From positions 62,001 to 126,000 of the forward strand of contig JAFBAO010000090.1 of NCBI GenBank assembly GCA_019247715.1: a stretch of 64,000 nt of DNA, written 5' to 3'. This document shows positions 51,644 to 59,778 of this stretch, in pieces. The notes under the pieces are model-generated. The model did not search any database. It was not told the origin of the DNA and worked only from the letters and a program-made list of their open reading frames with translations. The DNA is from Caulobacteraceae bacterium (lineage in GTDB: Bacteria > Pseudomonadota > Alphaproteobacteria > Caulobacterales > Caulobacteraceae). Every line of letters starts with the position of its first letter. Positions within the stretch are counted from its first letter, which is position 1. The position numbers and the translations under genes are program-made.

Positions 51644-52504
51644 ATGAAAGATCTGGCCGGAAAGATCGCCCTGGTGACGGGCGCGGGCAGCGGCATCGGC
51701 CGGGCGACCGCGCTCGAGCTCGCCGCCCGCGGCATGCATGTGGCGGTCTCCGACATCGACGCCAAGAGCGCCGAAGCTACGGCGCGCGAGGCCCGCGAGA
51801 GGGGCGTCAGGGCGCTGGGCGCCGCGTGCGACGTCTCGGACCGGGCGGAGGTGGGGCGCATGGCCGCGACGGTGGCCGAGGCCCTGGGGCCGGTGCGGCT
51901 CCTCTTCGCCAACGCCGGGGTCACCAGCTTCGAGGCGCTGGCCGAGGTCAGCGACGCGGACTTGGACTGGATCGTCACCGTCAACTACTACGGCGTCTTC
52001 AACTGTATCCGGGCGGTGCTCCCGGGCATGATCGCGGCCCAGGACGGCCATATCGCGGCCACCGCCTCCATGGCGGGCCTGGTTCCCAACTGGGTCTCGC
52101 TCCACGTCCCCTACGTGGCCAGCAAGGCGGGGATCATCGGGCTGATGTTCAACCTGCGCGAGGAGCTGGCGGACCACGGGGTGGGGACAACGGTGCTCTG
52201 CCCGGGCGGGGTCGCGACCAACATCCTCGCCACGCCCACCTATCGGCCGGCGCGTTTCGGAGGTCCCGAGGACCGCGTGATCGAAAAGCCCGCCGCCGCC
52301 AAGAGCCTCGACATGGGAATCGCCTACGCCCGCCGCAGCCCTGAAGAGGTCGCGCGCATGACCGTGGAGGCGGTTGTTGCGAACCGCCCGATCGTGGTCA
52401 CCGACGGGCGCATGCGCAGCCTCTTCGACCAATATGCGGCGACGGTGCGGCAGGCCTTCGACGAGGCCGACCTTTTCGACCGCGCCGCCGCCACCGCGGC
52501 CTGA
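51644..52504 (+). CDS. SDR family oxidoreductase
   Basis: A 286-residue SDR. The cofactor loop is TGAGSGIGRATALEL, and VSDIDAKSAEA after strand 2 favours NAD(H). It has ANAGVTSFEAL, Ser in TASMAGLV and Tyr/Lys in VPYVASKAGII. The C-terminal extension (FDQYAATVRQAFDEADLF) is longer than usual. It starts 18 bases after the VOC stop. It lies between the VOC and CMD genes in one operon and probably oxidises a pathway alcohol. Confidence 0.87.
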   Translation: MKDLAGKIALVTGAGSGIGRATALELAARGMHVAVSDIDAKSAEATAREARERGVRALGAACDVSDRAEVGRMAATVAEALGPVRLLFANAGVTSFEALAEVSDADLDWIVTVNYYGVFNCIRAVLPGMIAAQDGHIAATASMAGLVPNWVSLHVPYVASKAGIIGLMFNLREELADHGVGTTVLCPGGVATNILATPTYRPARFGGPEDRVIEKPAAAKSLDMGIAYARRSPEEVARMTVEAVVANRPIVVTDGRMRSLFDQYAATVRQAFDEADLFDRAAATAA

Positions 52505-52531
52505 TCCGCCGCATCGAGGAAGGCAGAGACG

Positions 52532-53104
52532 ATGGCGCAACGCATCCCCCCCGTTCCGGACGAGCAGATGCCCAGCAATCCGCATGCGCGGCGCTCGGGC
52601 ATCAGCCGGGTGATGGCCCACGCCCCGACGGTGATGCCGTCCTACAGCCTCTTCACCGAGGCGATCTTCGCGCGCCTCAGCCTCGATCCCATGGAGCGGG
52701 AGCTCGCGGTCCTGGCGGCGCTGCACCTGGAAGGCGGCGAATACCAGTGGGTTCACCACGAGGTCATCGGCGCCGAGCTTGGCGTCAGCCGCGAGCAGAT
52801 CGAGGCCATCGGGCGCGGCGACTTCTCGGGGCCGATGTTTAGCGAGCGTCAGAAGGCGTTGCTCGCCTATGTGCGCCAAGTGGTGAAGAACGTGCGGGTG
52901 GACGATGCGACCTTCGCCGCAGCGGCCAAGCATTTCTCGAATCGTGAGCTCGTCGAGACGATCTTCACCGTCGGCAGCTACATGATCCTCGCCAGGATCA
53001 CCGAGGTGGCGCGCGTGCCGCCCGATCCGCCCTTCGGGATCGAGTCCTTGCGGGCGGCCGAAGCCAGGGTCGCCGCGGAAAAGGCCGCCGGCGGCGGCTC
53101 ATAG
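52532..53104 (+). CDS. Carboxymuconolactone decarboxylase (CMD)-family protein
   Basis: A 190-residue CMD/AhpD-fold protein. It has MERELAVLAALHLEGGEYQW and HHEVIGAELGVSREQIEAI, the conserved core helices. The Glu-Tyr-x-x-x-His arrangement is the decarboxylase-type site; the CxxC of AhpD is missing. LLAYVRQVVKNVRVDD and FTVGSYMILARI follow. It may decarboxylate a lactone or act as a hydratase-like auxiliary. It is the last gene of the 50660-53104 operon. Confidence 0.82.
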   Translation: MAQRIPPVPDEQMPSNPHARRSGISRVMAHAPTVMPSYSLFTEAIFARLSLDPMERELAVLAALHLEGGEYQWVHHEVIGAELGVSREQIEAIGRGDFSGPMFSERQKALLAYVRQVVKNVRVDDATFAAAAKHFSNRELVETIFTVGSYMILARITEVARVPPDPPFGIESLRAAEARVAAEKAAGGGS

Positions 53105-53122
53105 CCAGACGATCGGCGGGGC

Positions 53123-53140
53123 CGGCGGGGTCGCCCGCCG
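53123..53140. terminator. Strong GC hairpin between convergent CMD and ligase genes
   Basis: CGGCGGG (53123-53129) and CCCGCCG (53134-53140) form a 7-bp stem with a GTCG loop in the 54-base gap between convergent genes. It lacks a T-run; it may serve as a bidirectional terminator. Confidence 0.4.
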
Positions 53141-53158
53141 CGGCCTGCCGCGAGGGCC

Positions 53159-54676
53159 TCAGCTCAGCCCGAGCATCGCCTTCAGCTCCGGACGGCTGAT
53201 CTTCAAGGTGTTGGTGCGCGGCAGGGCGTCCACGAACTTGTAGTCCACCGGCACCTGGTAGGGCGCCAGGCGCTCCTTAAGAAAAGCGCGGATGCCCTCC
53301 GGGTCCAGGCTCGCGCCGGGGGCCTCGATGACGGCGACGGGCACCTGTCCGAGGCGGTCGTCCGGAAAGCCGACCACCGTCGCGTCCCGCACGCCGGGAT
53401 ACTGCCGGATGATGGGGGCGATCTCGTCGGGCAGGATCTTGAAGCCGCCGCGATTGATCGCGTCGTCCACCCGGCCGTGGATGTAGACGAACCCGTCCTC
53501 GTCGATGCGGGCCAGATCGTTGGTGCGGATCCAGTCAGGCGAGAAGCGCGTGGAGAAGATCTCCAGTTGGCCCACCTCGCCTGCCGCCTGGGGCGCCTTC
53601 GTCTCCAGGTCGACGATGCGAAGCTGGATGTCCGGCCGCGCCCGGCCGACGCTGCCGCGCTTGCTTTCCCCATACTTTTGATACTCGGGCAAGGACCAGC
53701 CGGCCACGCCACCCAGGAACTCGGCGGCGCCGAAATCGATGAGGATGGGCACCCCGAACCGCGCCTCGAACGCCGCCTGCACGTCCGGGTCCAGGGCGGC
53801 GGTGCTGCTGCGGACCGCCCTCAGGCTGGCGAGCGCCTCCTTGGGAGTGTCGGAGTCCAGCACCATGCGAACCATGGCGGGCACCAGGCTCGCGGACTTG
53901 GGGCGATAGGTCTGCACCGCCTCGACCCAGCGGCCCACGTCGAACTTGTCGAACAGGATGATCGGCCGGGCCTGATACATGGCCATCAGCAGGCCGAAGA
54001 TGCCGCCAGCATGGGTGAAGGGCGACAGGATGATGGCCGGCGAGGTCTTCAGCCGCAGCGGCTCGCCGGCGCTCGCCGACTGGGTTTCCTCGGTCTGCTG
54101 CAGGGTCGGCAGAACCTTGTCCGCGTAGACCGGAATCCGTTTCGGCGCCCCGGTGGTGCCGCTGGAGAGCCGTTCGACCACCAGTCCCGGCGCGTCGGCC
54201 CGATGAGGCCCGGCGCCCACCGCGCTGAGGCCCGGGACCCCGGCCACGCGGAACCCGGGGGCGGCTTCGTCGATCCGGACCCCTGCGCTTCCAGCGTCAC
54301 GGGCCGCCTCGACCACACCCGAAATCTCCCAGTCGTCGCCATTGCTGACGATCGCCTTCAGCCTCTGGCCCCGGATCTCCTCGCAGAACCCCTGCGGCGC
54401 CTGGTTCGGGCGCAGGGGCGCGATCGGGCGTCCGGCGCGCAGCAGCGCCACGAACCCCGCCACCGAGGCCGGCCGGTTGCGGGCCACCCAGCCGATCGGG
54501 GCGTCCTTGGCGATCCCGAGCCGCGCGAGCTCCGCCTCGACCGCGGCGGCGGCCTGCGCCAGCTCGCTCCAGCTCGTCCACGCCCCCTGGAATTCGACCG
54601 CGCCCGACTGGGGGGAGAGCTGCAGGACCTCGCCGACCCGCTCGGCGATCGACTGGGAGCGATTGCCGTCTTCCAT
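53159..54676 (-). CDS. AMP-dependent acyl-CoA synthetase/ligase
   Basis: A 505-residue ligase. It has RLSSGTTGAPKRIPVYADK (about 170), the atypical A5 region IDFGAAEFLGGVAGW in place of YGxTE, WIRTNDLARIDEDGFVYIHGR, and the hinge DDAINRGGFKILPDEI. The C-terminal Lys is in RTNTLKISRPELKAML. It would form a CoA ester; the altered A5 region may point to a different acid. The ATG is at 54676. It is divergent from the crotonase at 54833, and the spacer holds the cluster motif. Confidence 0.85.
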   Translation of the reverse strand: MEDGNRSQSIAERVGEVLQLSPQSGAVEFQGAWTSWSELAQAAAAVEAELARLGIAKDAPIGWVARNRPASVAGFVALLRAGRPIAPLRPNQAPQGFCEEIRGQRLKAIVSNGDDWEISGVVEAARDAGSAGVRIDEAAPGFRVAGVPGLSAVGAGPHRADAPGLVVERLSSGTTGAPKRIPVYADKVLPTLQQTEETQSASAGEPLRLKTSPAIILSPFTHAGGIFGLLMAMYQARPIILFDKFDVGRWVEAVQTYRPKSASLVPAMVRMVLDSDTPKEALASLRAVRSSTAALDPDVQAAFEARFGVPILIDFGAAEFLGGVAGWSLPEYQKYGESKRGSVGRARPDIQLRIVDLETKAPQAAGEVGQLEIFSTRFSPDWIRTNDLARIDEDGFVYIHGRVDDAINRGGFKILPDEIAPIIRQYPGVRDATVVGFPDDRLGQVPVAVIEAPGASLDPEGIRAFLKERLAPYQVPVDYKFVDALPRTNTLKISRPELKAMLGLS

Positions 54677-54737
54677 GCTCCGTCCTACCCTTGCGTTTCA
54701 CCCGTCCCCAGGCGTGACTGGTTCGACCAACGTCGCC

Positions 54738-54775
54738 GGTTTGTCAATCACGCTGGCGACAAACCGCATACTATT
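54738..54775. promoter_or_regulatory. Inverted repeat plus cluster motif between ligase and crotonase
   Basis: GGTTTGTC (54738-54745) and GACAAACC (54758-54765) form an inverted repeat with a 12-base spacer. It directly abuts ACCGCATACTATT (54763-54775), one of the best motif copies. It lies 62 bases upstream of the ligase and 58 bases upstream of the crotonase. Confidence 0.5.
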
Positions 54776-54832
54776 GCGCCCGGTCCGCTGGGCGGTAGAA
54801 ACGCAGGCTCCAGCCAGCCGGAGGACAGGCCG

Positions 54833-55648
54833 ATGGACGACTATTCGATTTTCCCGGCGCTCAAGGTCGAGCGCGAGGGCGAAAACGGCGAGATCTTCGT
54901 GGTCTCCATCAACCGGCCGGAACGGCTGAACGCGGTCGATCCGGAGACCCACCGCCAGATCGGACGCATCTGGCACATGCTCGACCGTGACGCCGACTGC
55001 CGGGTGATCGTCATCACCGGGGAGGGCCGCGCCTTCTGCGTGGGCATGGACCACAAGGCCCGCGGCCCCTCCGGCGACGCTGGCCCGCCCCGATATCGCT
55101 CGCTCCGCGGCCGGCCGGGCGCCTCCAAGCTGATCGACAACATGCTGGAGGTCGAAAAGCCGATCATCGCCATGATCAACGGACCGGCCATGGGCATGGG
55201 GCTGATCATCGCCCTCACCAGCGACATCACGGTGGCGGCCTCGGACGCCACTTTGGGCGACACCCACATCAACATCGGCGTCACGCCCGGGGACGGCGGC
55301 GTGCTGCTGCTGCCGATGCTGGTCGGCATGAACCGGGCCAAGGAGCTGCTGATGACCGGCGACGTCATCACCGGCGAGGAGGCCGCGAGGCTAGGGGTGG
55401 TCAACCACGCCAAGCCCCGCGAGGAGCTCCGCCCGTTCACCCTGGCGCTGGCGGCCAAGCTCGCGGCGAAGGCGCCCTATGCGATGCGCACCACCAAGGT
55501 CTCCCTCAACATGATCATGCGCCGGCGCGCCCTCGACGTGCTCGATCTCAGCCATCTTTACGAGCAGCTGACCATGCGCACGGAAGACCACCGCGAAGGG
55601 GTGCGGGCGATGGCCGAGAAGCGCCAGCCGAAATTCGTCGGCCGCTAG
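54833..55648 (+). CDS. Enoyl-CoA hydratase/isomerase (crotonase family)
   Basis: A 271-residue crotonase. It has NRPERLNAVDPETHRQI, the oxyanion-hole region GEGRAFCVGMDHKA, and NGPAMGMGLIIALTSDI. The usual catalytic Glu region reads GDTHINIGVTPGDGGVLLL, so the expected Glu residues are replaced and the exact reaction is unclear. ITGEEAARLGVVNHA follows. GGAGG lies 8 bases before the ATG at 54833. It is divergent from the ligase at 54676 and converges with the P450 at 55690. Confidence 0.86.
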   Translation: MDDYSIFPALKVEREGENGEIFVVSINRPERLNAVDPETHRQIGRIWHMLDRDADCRVIVITGEGRAFCVGMDHKARGPSGDAGPPRYRSLRGRPGASKLIDNMLEVEKPIIAMINGPAMGMGLIIALTSDITVAASDATLGDTHINIGVTPGDGGVLLLPMLVGMNRAKELLMTGDVITGEEAARLGVVNHAKPREELRPFTLALAAKLAAKAPYAMRTTKVSLNMIMRRRALDVLDLSHLYEQLTMRTEDHREGVRAMAEKRQPKFVGR

Positions 55649-55689
55649 TCCTCTAGAGGGGTGGAGCGGCGCCGCGCTGGGCTCGTCGC

Positions 55690-56925
55690 CTACGCCGCCG
55701 TCGGCGTCCAGGAAAGTTCCAGCCGGACCACGCTGCTGACGCGTCCGGTGACGAGAACCGGCTTGGTCCCCGGCTTGACCTGGAAGTCGGGGATGCGCTT
55801 CAGCCACTCCTCCAGGAACACCTTGATCTCGCGCCGGGCCAGGATCGCGCCCGGGCAGGTGTGGACGCCGTTGCCGAACGCGGCATGCGGACTGGGAAAG
55901 TCGCGGTGGAAATCCACGCGCAGCGGGTCCGCCACCTTGCGCTCGTCCAGGCCGAACAGCGAATTGGGAATCTGGATCAGGTCGCCTTCCTTCAAGGGCG
56001 CGCCGCCGAATTCGAAGTCGTGGGTGACGTATCGGGCGGTGTTCGAGACGCCGTGCCGGCGGATCAGCTCCTCCACGGCGTTGCGCATGAGCTGGGGCTC
56101 GTCCGCCAGCTGGCGCCGATGCTCGGGATGCTCTGCGAGGAACTTGCAGATGAAGCCCATCATCGAGGCGACGGTGTCGAGGCCGCCCACGAGGAGTATC
56201 GAGCAGAGGCTGTACATCTCGTCTTCGTTGATCGCCCGCCCATCGAACTCGGACGTCACCACGTAGCTGATGAGGTCGTCGCCCGGGTCGGCCAGGCGGC
56301 GCGGAATCCATTCTCCGAGGTACTCGCGGATCTTCGCCTGCGCATCGAGCCGGCGCTCCAGTCCCGGGGTGCGGACGATCATCTCGGCCAGCTGGATCAG
56401 CCGCGGACGATCCTCCTGCGGGAGGCCCAGGAGGCCCAGGATCACCGTCACCGGCAGCACCCGCGCGAAATCCTCCATGAATTCGCACTCGCCGCGGGGT
56501 TCGAGCTTGTCGAGCAGGCCGAGCGCGACTTGCCTCACCGTCCTTTCGAGACGGTCGACTTCCTTGGGCAGGAAGGCCCGGGCGATCAGCTTGCGGTAAG
56601 GTCCGTGTCGGGGCGGATCCACCCCGAGCGGCAGGCTCGGAAAGTGCCGGGGCTGCATCGGGATGACGTGGTTGCGGTGCGAGAACCGGTCGTAGTCGAT
56701 CTGGATCGTCTCGATGTCCTCGGCCCGGGTGGCGATCCAATGGCCGCCGTTGCGCGGCGTCCAGAAGACGTCAGGGGCGATGTCGTGAAGCCGCCGCCAG
56801 GCCAGCTGGACATCCTCCTCGACGCCGGGCGGCGCGAACATGTCGAAATCCACGACCAGTTCGGGCGGGACATGCGCCGGGACATGCCAGTCGCTCGGGG
56901 TCCCGGACTCGGTCAGATCGGCCAT
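55690..56925 (-). CDS. Cytochrome P450, P450cam (CYP101)-like
   Basis: A 411-residue P450. It has PAHVPPELVVDFDMFAPPG and NGGHWIATR as in P450cam. The I-helix is VGGLDTVASMMG (about 243-254), and the heme loop FGNGVHTCPG has Cys near 354. LARREIKVFLEEWL follows. The ATG at 56925 is chosen; a TTG at 56952 has no better ribosome site, and the cluster motif lies upstream at 56963. It is the third of three paralogues that share GGLDTVASM and the heme loop exactly. Confidence 0.92.
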   Translation of the reverse strand: MADLTESGTPSDWHVPAHVPPELVVDFDMFAPPGVEEDVQLAWRRLHDIAPDVFWTPRNGGHWIATRAEDIETIQIDYDRFSHRNHVIPMQPRHFPSLPLGVDPPRHGPYRKLIARAFLPKEVDRLERTVRQVALGLLDKLEPRGECEFMEDFARVLPVTVILGLLGLPQEDRPRLIQLAEMIVRTPGLERRLDAQAKIREYLGEWIPRRLADPGDDLISYVVTSEFDGRAINEDEMYSLCSILLVGGLDTVASMMGFICKFLAEHPEHRRQLADEPQLMRNAVEELIRRHGVSNTARYVTHDFEFGGAPLKEGDLIQIPNSLFGLDERKVADPLRVDFHRDFPSPHAAFGNGVHTCPGAILARREIKVFLEEWLKRIPDFQVKPGTKPVLVTGRVSSVVRLELSWTPTAA

Positions 56926-57263
56926 ATCAATCTCGCATCGGGCGAATGCCAAGGTGGCCTATTTCGCATACCCATTCAGGCCTGAAAAGGGCCACAGGAC
57001 CGTCCGCCAGGTCGCCGCGGCCGGACGCGCACGGTCTGCCGAAGCCCGGACGGCGCAAGCCCAGGCGGGCCCAGATGACGCTTGCGCGCCGTCCCCTTTG
57101 TCCATATGCGCATGCCAAAAGGGCGGGAACCACGGCATAGAATGCGGCCAGGAAGCGGACCTCGAGCTCTCGCCAAGCCCGACTGCGCCCGCCCGGCCGC
57201 GGCGGGCCCCGCCAGCCGGCGAGCACGCCCGGCGCAAGCCGCCCATCCGGATCGGAGGCCATC
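56926..57263. other. 338-base spacer between divergent P450 and MFS genes
   Basis: No coding region is supported here; the open frames are antisense or overlapping shadows. It holds the cluster motif TTCGCATACCCATT at 56963-56976, 38 bases upstream of the P450. CATATGCGCATG near 57103-57114 is a palindrome-like word containing TATGCG. GGAGG at 57254-57258 is the ribosome site of the MFS gene. Confidence 0.45.
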
Positions 57264-58694
57264 GTGAAGGCCGACGCGCCCGCGGGGCGGGATCCGCAAG
57301 CGGCGCGCTTCTCCGAGGGATACAAGAGCCTCGTCCTCACCCTGCTGGCGCTCGCCTACGCCCTGAACTTCATCGACCGGACGATCATCGCGGTCATCGG
57401 CCAGGCCATCAAGGTCGACCTCAAGCTTTCGGACGCCCAGCTCGGACTCCTGGGCGGGCTCGCGTTCGTGGTCCTCTATTCCGCGGCCGGCCTGCCGATC
57501 GCGCGGCTCGCCGAGCGGCGCAGCCGGGTCAACATCATCTCGGTCGCGGTGTTGCTCTGGTCGGGATGCACCGCCCTATGCGGCGCGGCGGCCAACTACG
57601 CCATGCTGATCGCATTCCGCATCTTCGTGGGGGTGGGCGAGGCCGGCCTGTCGTCGCCGGCCCACTCGCTGATCAGCGACTATTTCAAGCCGAAGCAGCG
57701 CGCCGGCGCGCTCGGGCGCTATGGGGTGGGCATATCCGTAGGCGGGATGATCGGCGCCGCGGCTGGCGGGTGGGTCGCCCAGCACCTCTCGTGGCGCGCC
57801 GCCTTCCTGCTGGTCGGGCTCCCGGGCGTCGCGGCGGCGGCCGCCATCAAGTGGCTGGTGCGCGAGCCTCCGCGCGGCTGGAGCCAGGCCGAGGCGGCCG
57901 AGACGGCGCCGGCGCCTCTGGGCGCGCCGCCTCCGATCCTCGCGGTGGCGCGACGCCTGTTCGGGACCTGGAGCACCTTGAACGCCCTGATCGGCATCAC
58001 CCTGGTGGGCTTCGCCACTTATGGGACGATGCAGTACCAGGCCCCCTATTTCATCCGCGCCCACGGCCTCGACCTGGCGTCGGCCGGCCTGCTGCTCGGC
58101 CTCATCGCGGGGGTCTCCAACGGCGCCGGCACCCTGGCCGGAGGCGCGCTGGCCGACTGGATCGCCCGGCGCAATCTGCGCTTCTACACCATCCTGCCGG
58201 CCGTGGGCCTGCTGGTCTCGACGCCGTTGATGATGCTCGCCTACACGAGCGACGGCTGGGCGGTCGCCGCGGCGCTGCTCTTTGCCGCCGGCCTTATCCA
58301 GTACCTGTACATCGCGCCGACCTTCGCCGTGTTCCAGGACACCATGGGTCCGCTGATGCGGGCCACGGCCGCGGCCATGGCCAACATCGTGGTGACCTTC
58401 CTGGCCCAGGGTTTCGGGCCCCCATTCTGCGGCTTTCTGATCGACCACTTCGCGGGGGTCGCGTTCAACGCGGCCGGGGGGATCGGCGACTTCGTGCACG
58501 CCTGCCCGGGCGGGATCGGCCCCGAGGGCGCCGGCGCGGCCATCGATGCGGCGTGCAAGGCCTCGATGGCGCACGGAACCCGGATCGGCCTCGTCGTCAT
58601 CCTGGTCTTCAACGCCTGGGGCGCTCTCCACTACCTGCTGGCCGCATTGACCCTCCCGCGTGACGTCGAGCGGGCGCAGACGGAGCTCCCGTGA
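57264..58694 (+). CDS. MFS transporter (spinster-like)
   Basis: A 476-residue membrane protein with about twelve hydrophobic segments. It has ALAYALNFIDRTIIAVIGQ at TM1, the MFS loop motif GLPIARLAERRSR between TM2 and TM3, and RIFVGVGEAGLSSPAHSLI at TM4. A loop in the C-terminal half (CPGGIGPEGAGAAIDAACK) is common in spinster-like proteins of Alphaproteobacteria. It would move the organic substrate or a product across the inner membrane. The GTG at 57264 follows GGAGG with 5-base spacing. It is divergent from the P450 at 55690. Confidence 0.84.
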   Translation: MKADAPAGRDPQAARFSEGYKSLVLTLLALAYALNFIDRTIIAVIGQAIKVDLKLSDAQLGLLGGLAFVVLYSAAGLPIARLAERRSRVNIISVAVLLWSGCTALCGAAANYAMLIAFRIFVGVGEAGLSSPAHSLISDYFKPKQRAGALGRYGVGISVGGMIGAAAGGWVAQHLSWRAAFLLVGLPGVAAAAAIKWLVREPPRGWSQAEAAETAPAPLGAPPPILAVARRLFGTWSTLNALIGITLVGFATYGTMQYQAPYFIRAHGLDLASAGLLLGLIAGVSNGAGTLAGGALADWIARRNLRFYTILPAVGLLVSTPLMMLAYTSDGWAVAAALLFAAGLIQYLYIAPTFAVFQDTMGPLMRATAAAMANIVVTFLAQGFGPPFCGFLIDHFAGVAFNAAGGIGDFVHACPGGIGPEGAGAAIDAACKASMAHGTRIGLVVILVFNAWGALHYLLAALTLPRDVERAQTELP

Positions 58695-58764
58695 GGCGGG
58701 CGCTCGCGGACCAGGTTTTCGGACGCCCCGGTTCTCTTGGAAGCGCCTCGCCCTTCGCTAGACG

Positions 58765-58779
58765 TTCCGCATACCATAT
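58765..58779. promoter_or_regulatory. Cluster motif upstream of the methyltransferase
   Basis: TTCCGCATACCATAT lies 38 bases upstream of the methyltransferase start and overlaps the palindrome CCATATGG (58774-58781). No other start is nearby on the minus strand. Confidence 0.4.
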
Positions 58780-58817
58780 GGTCGCCTGAGGCAAGGCCCG
58801 AGACGAGGAGCAGCCCG

Positions 58818-59720
58818 ATGATCTTGCGTGGCATCGGCCAAAGCGACGACAGCCCGGTGACCGGCACGGCCGCCTGGCTCTCCAGCGTGTGCGCCATCCT
58901 GGACAAGGACCCGTTCTACGGTCCCCTCCTGAACGATCCCTACGCGCGCCATTTCGCCGAGGCGTTCTCGCCCGAATCTCCGGTCCTGCTCGCTCGCTAT
59001 GACGACCGGGCGACCCGCGAAGCCTTCATCCAGACGCATGAGGCGGTGCTTTGCGGCTCGGTCACCATGCCCTCCTACCGCAAGCCGCTCATGGAGGCGC
59101 TGGCCCGCGAGTCCCTGTTGCAGACGGGGGCGAAGCAGCTGGTGGTCATGGGGGCGGGCTGCGACACGCTCTGCTGCCGCCTGGCCCGCGCCGGCTTCAC
59201 GCCGGTCACCTTCGAAATCGACCGCCCGCCGGTGTCGGAGTTCCGCTCCCGCGTGCTGGCCCAGGCGCCGCTCGATCTGTCCCACGTCCGCGAGCTGGGC
59301 GTGGACTTCGACCATCAGACGTTCGGCGAGGCCTTGCTGGGGGCCGGCTACGATCCCGCTCTCACGACGATCTTCTTCGCCGAAGGCCTGCTGGGCTACC
59401 TGCAGCCCGAAGCGGTCGACGAGATCTTCAAGTTCGTCAGGCTGCGCGCCGGCGCCGGCAGCCGTTTCGTCTTCTCCTTCACCGAAGGGCGCAGCAAGGC
59501 GCATGGGGTGCGCGCGCCGAACTCGGAAGTCCTGGACCGGCAGGGAGAGCCGCCGGTGTTCGACCTGCCCTTCGCCGAGGCGAAGGCCTACATCGAAGCG
59601 CGCGGACTGAAGGTGAGGACACTCAGGTCGGCCAAGGAGCTCTATCGCGACTATAGTAGCCGCTACGCGGGTCGGATCGGCGTCGTCCCATACATGCACT
59701 TCGCCGTCGCAGAGTCCTGA
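58818..59720 (+). CDS. Class I SAM-dependent methyltransferase (LCMT/TIGR00027-like)
   Basis: A 300-residue methyltransferase. SAM motif I is VVMGAGCDTLCCRLA, followed by VTFEIDRPPV at the end of strand 2. IFFAEGLLGYLQPEAVDEI is the motif near the catalytic pocket of leucine carboxyl methyltransferase-like proteins. The N-terminal part (DPFYGPLLNDPYARHF) is usual for the family. The substrate is unknown; it may methylate a carboxylate of the pathway. GAGGAG lies before the ATG at 58818. It converges with the LysR gene. Confidence 0.8.
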   Translation: MILRGIGQSDDSPVTGTAAWLSSVCAILDKDPFYGPLLNDPYARHFAEAFSPESPVLLARYDDRATREAFIQTHEAVLCGSVTMPSYRKPLMEALARESLLQTGAKQLVVMGAGCDTLCCRLARAGFTPVTFEIDRPPVSEFRSRVLAQAPLDLSHVRELGVDFDHQTFGEALLGAGYDPALTTIFFAEGLLGYLQPEAVDEIFKFVRLRAGAGSRFVFSFTEGRSKAHGVRAPNSEVLDRQGEPPVFDLPFAEAKAYIEARGLKVRTLRSAKELYRDYSSRYAGRIGVVPYMHFAVAES

Positions 59721-59740
59721 ACGTCGCCCCTCGAGCGCAG

Positions 59741-59769
59741 GAGCGGTTCCATTTCCGCGGAAGGCGCTC
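59741..59769. terminator. Hairpin between convergent methyltransferase and LysR genes
   Basis: GAGCGGTTCC (59741-59750) pairs with GGAAGGCGCTC (59759-59769) with one mismatch or bulge, and a short loop with TTT. It is a plausible bidirectional terminator in the 58-base gap. Confidence 0.4.
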
Positions 59770-59778
59770 TGGCGGATC

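Noticed and set aside
53477..54832. Long plus-strand frame ahead of the crotonase at 54833
   Set aside because: It is antisense to the ligase; GGAGG at 54820 and the crotonase N-terminus fix the start at 54833.
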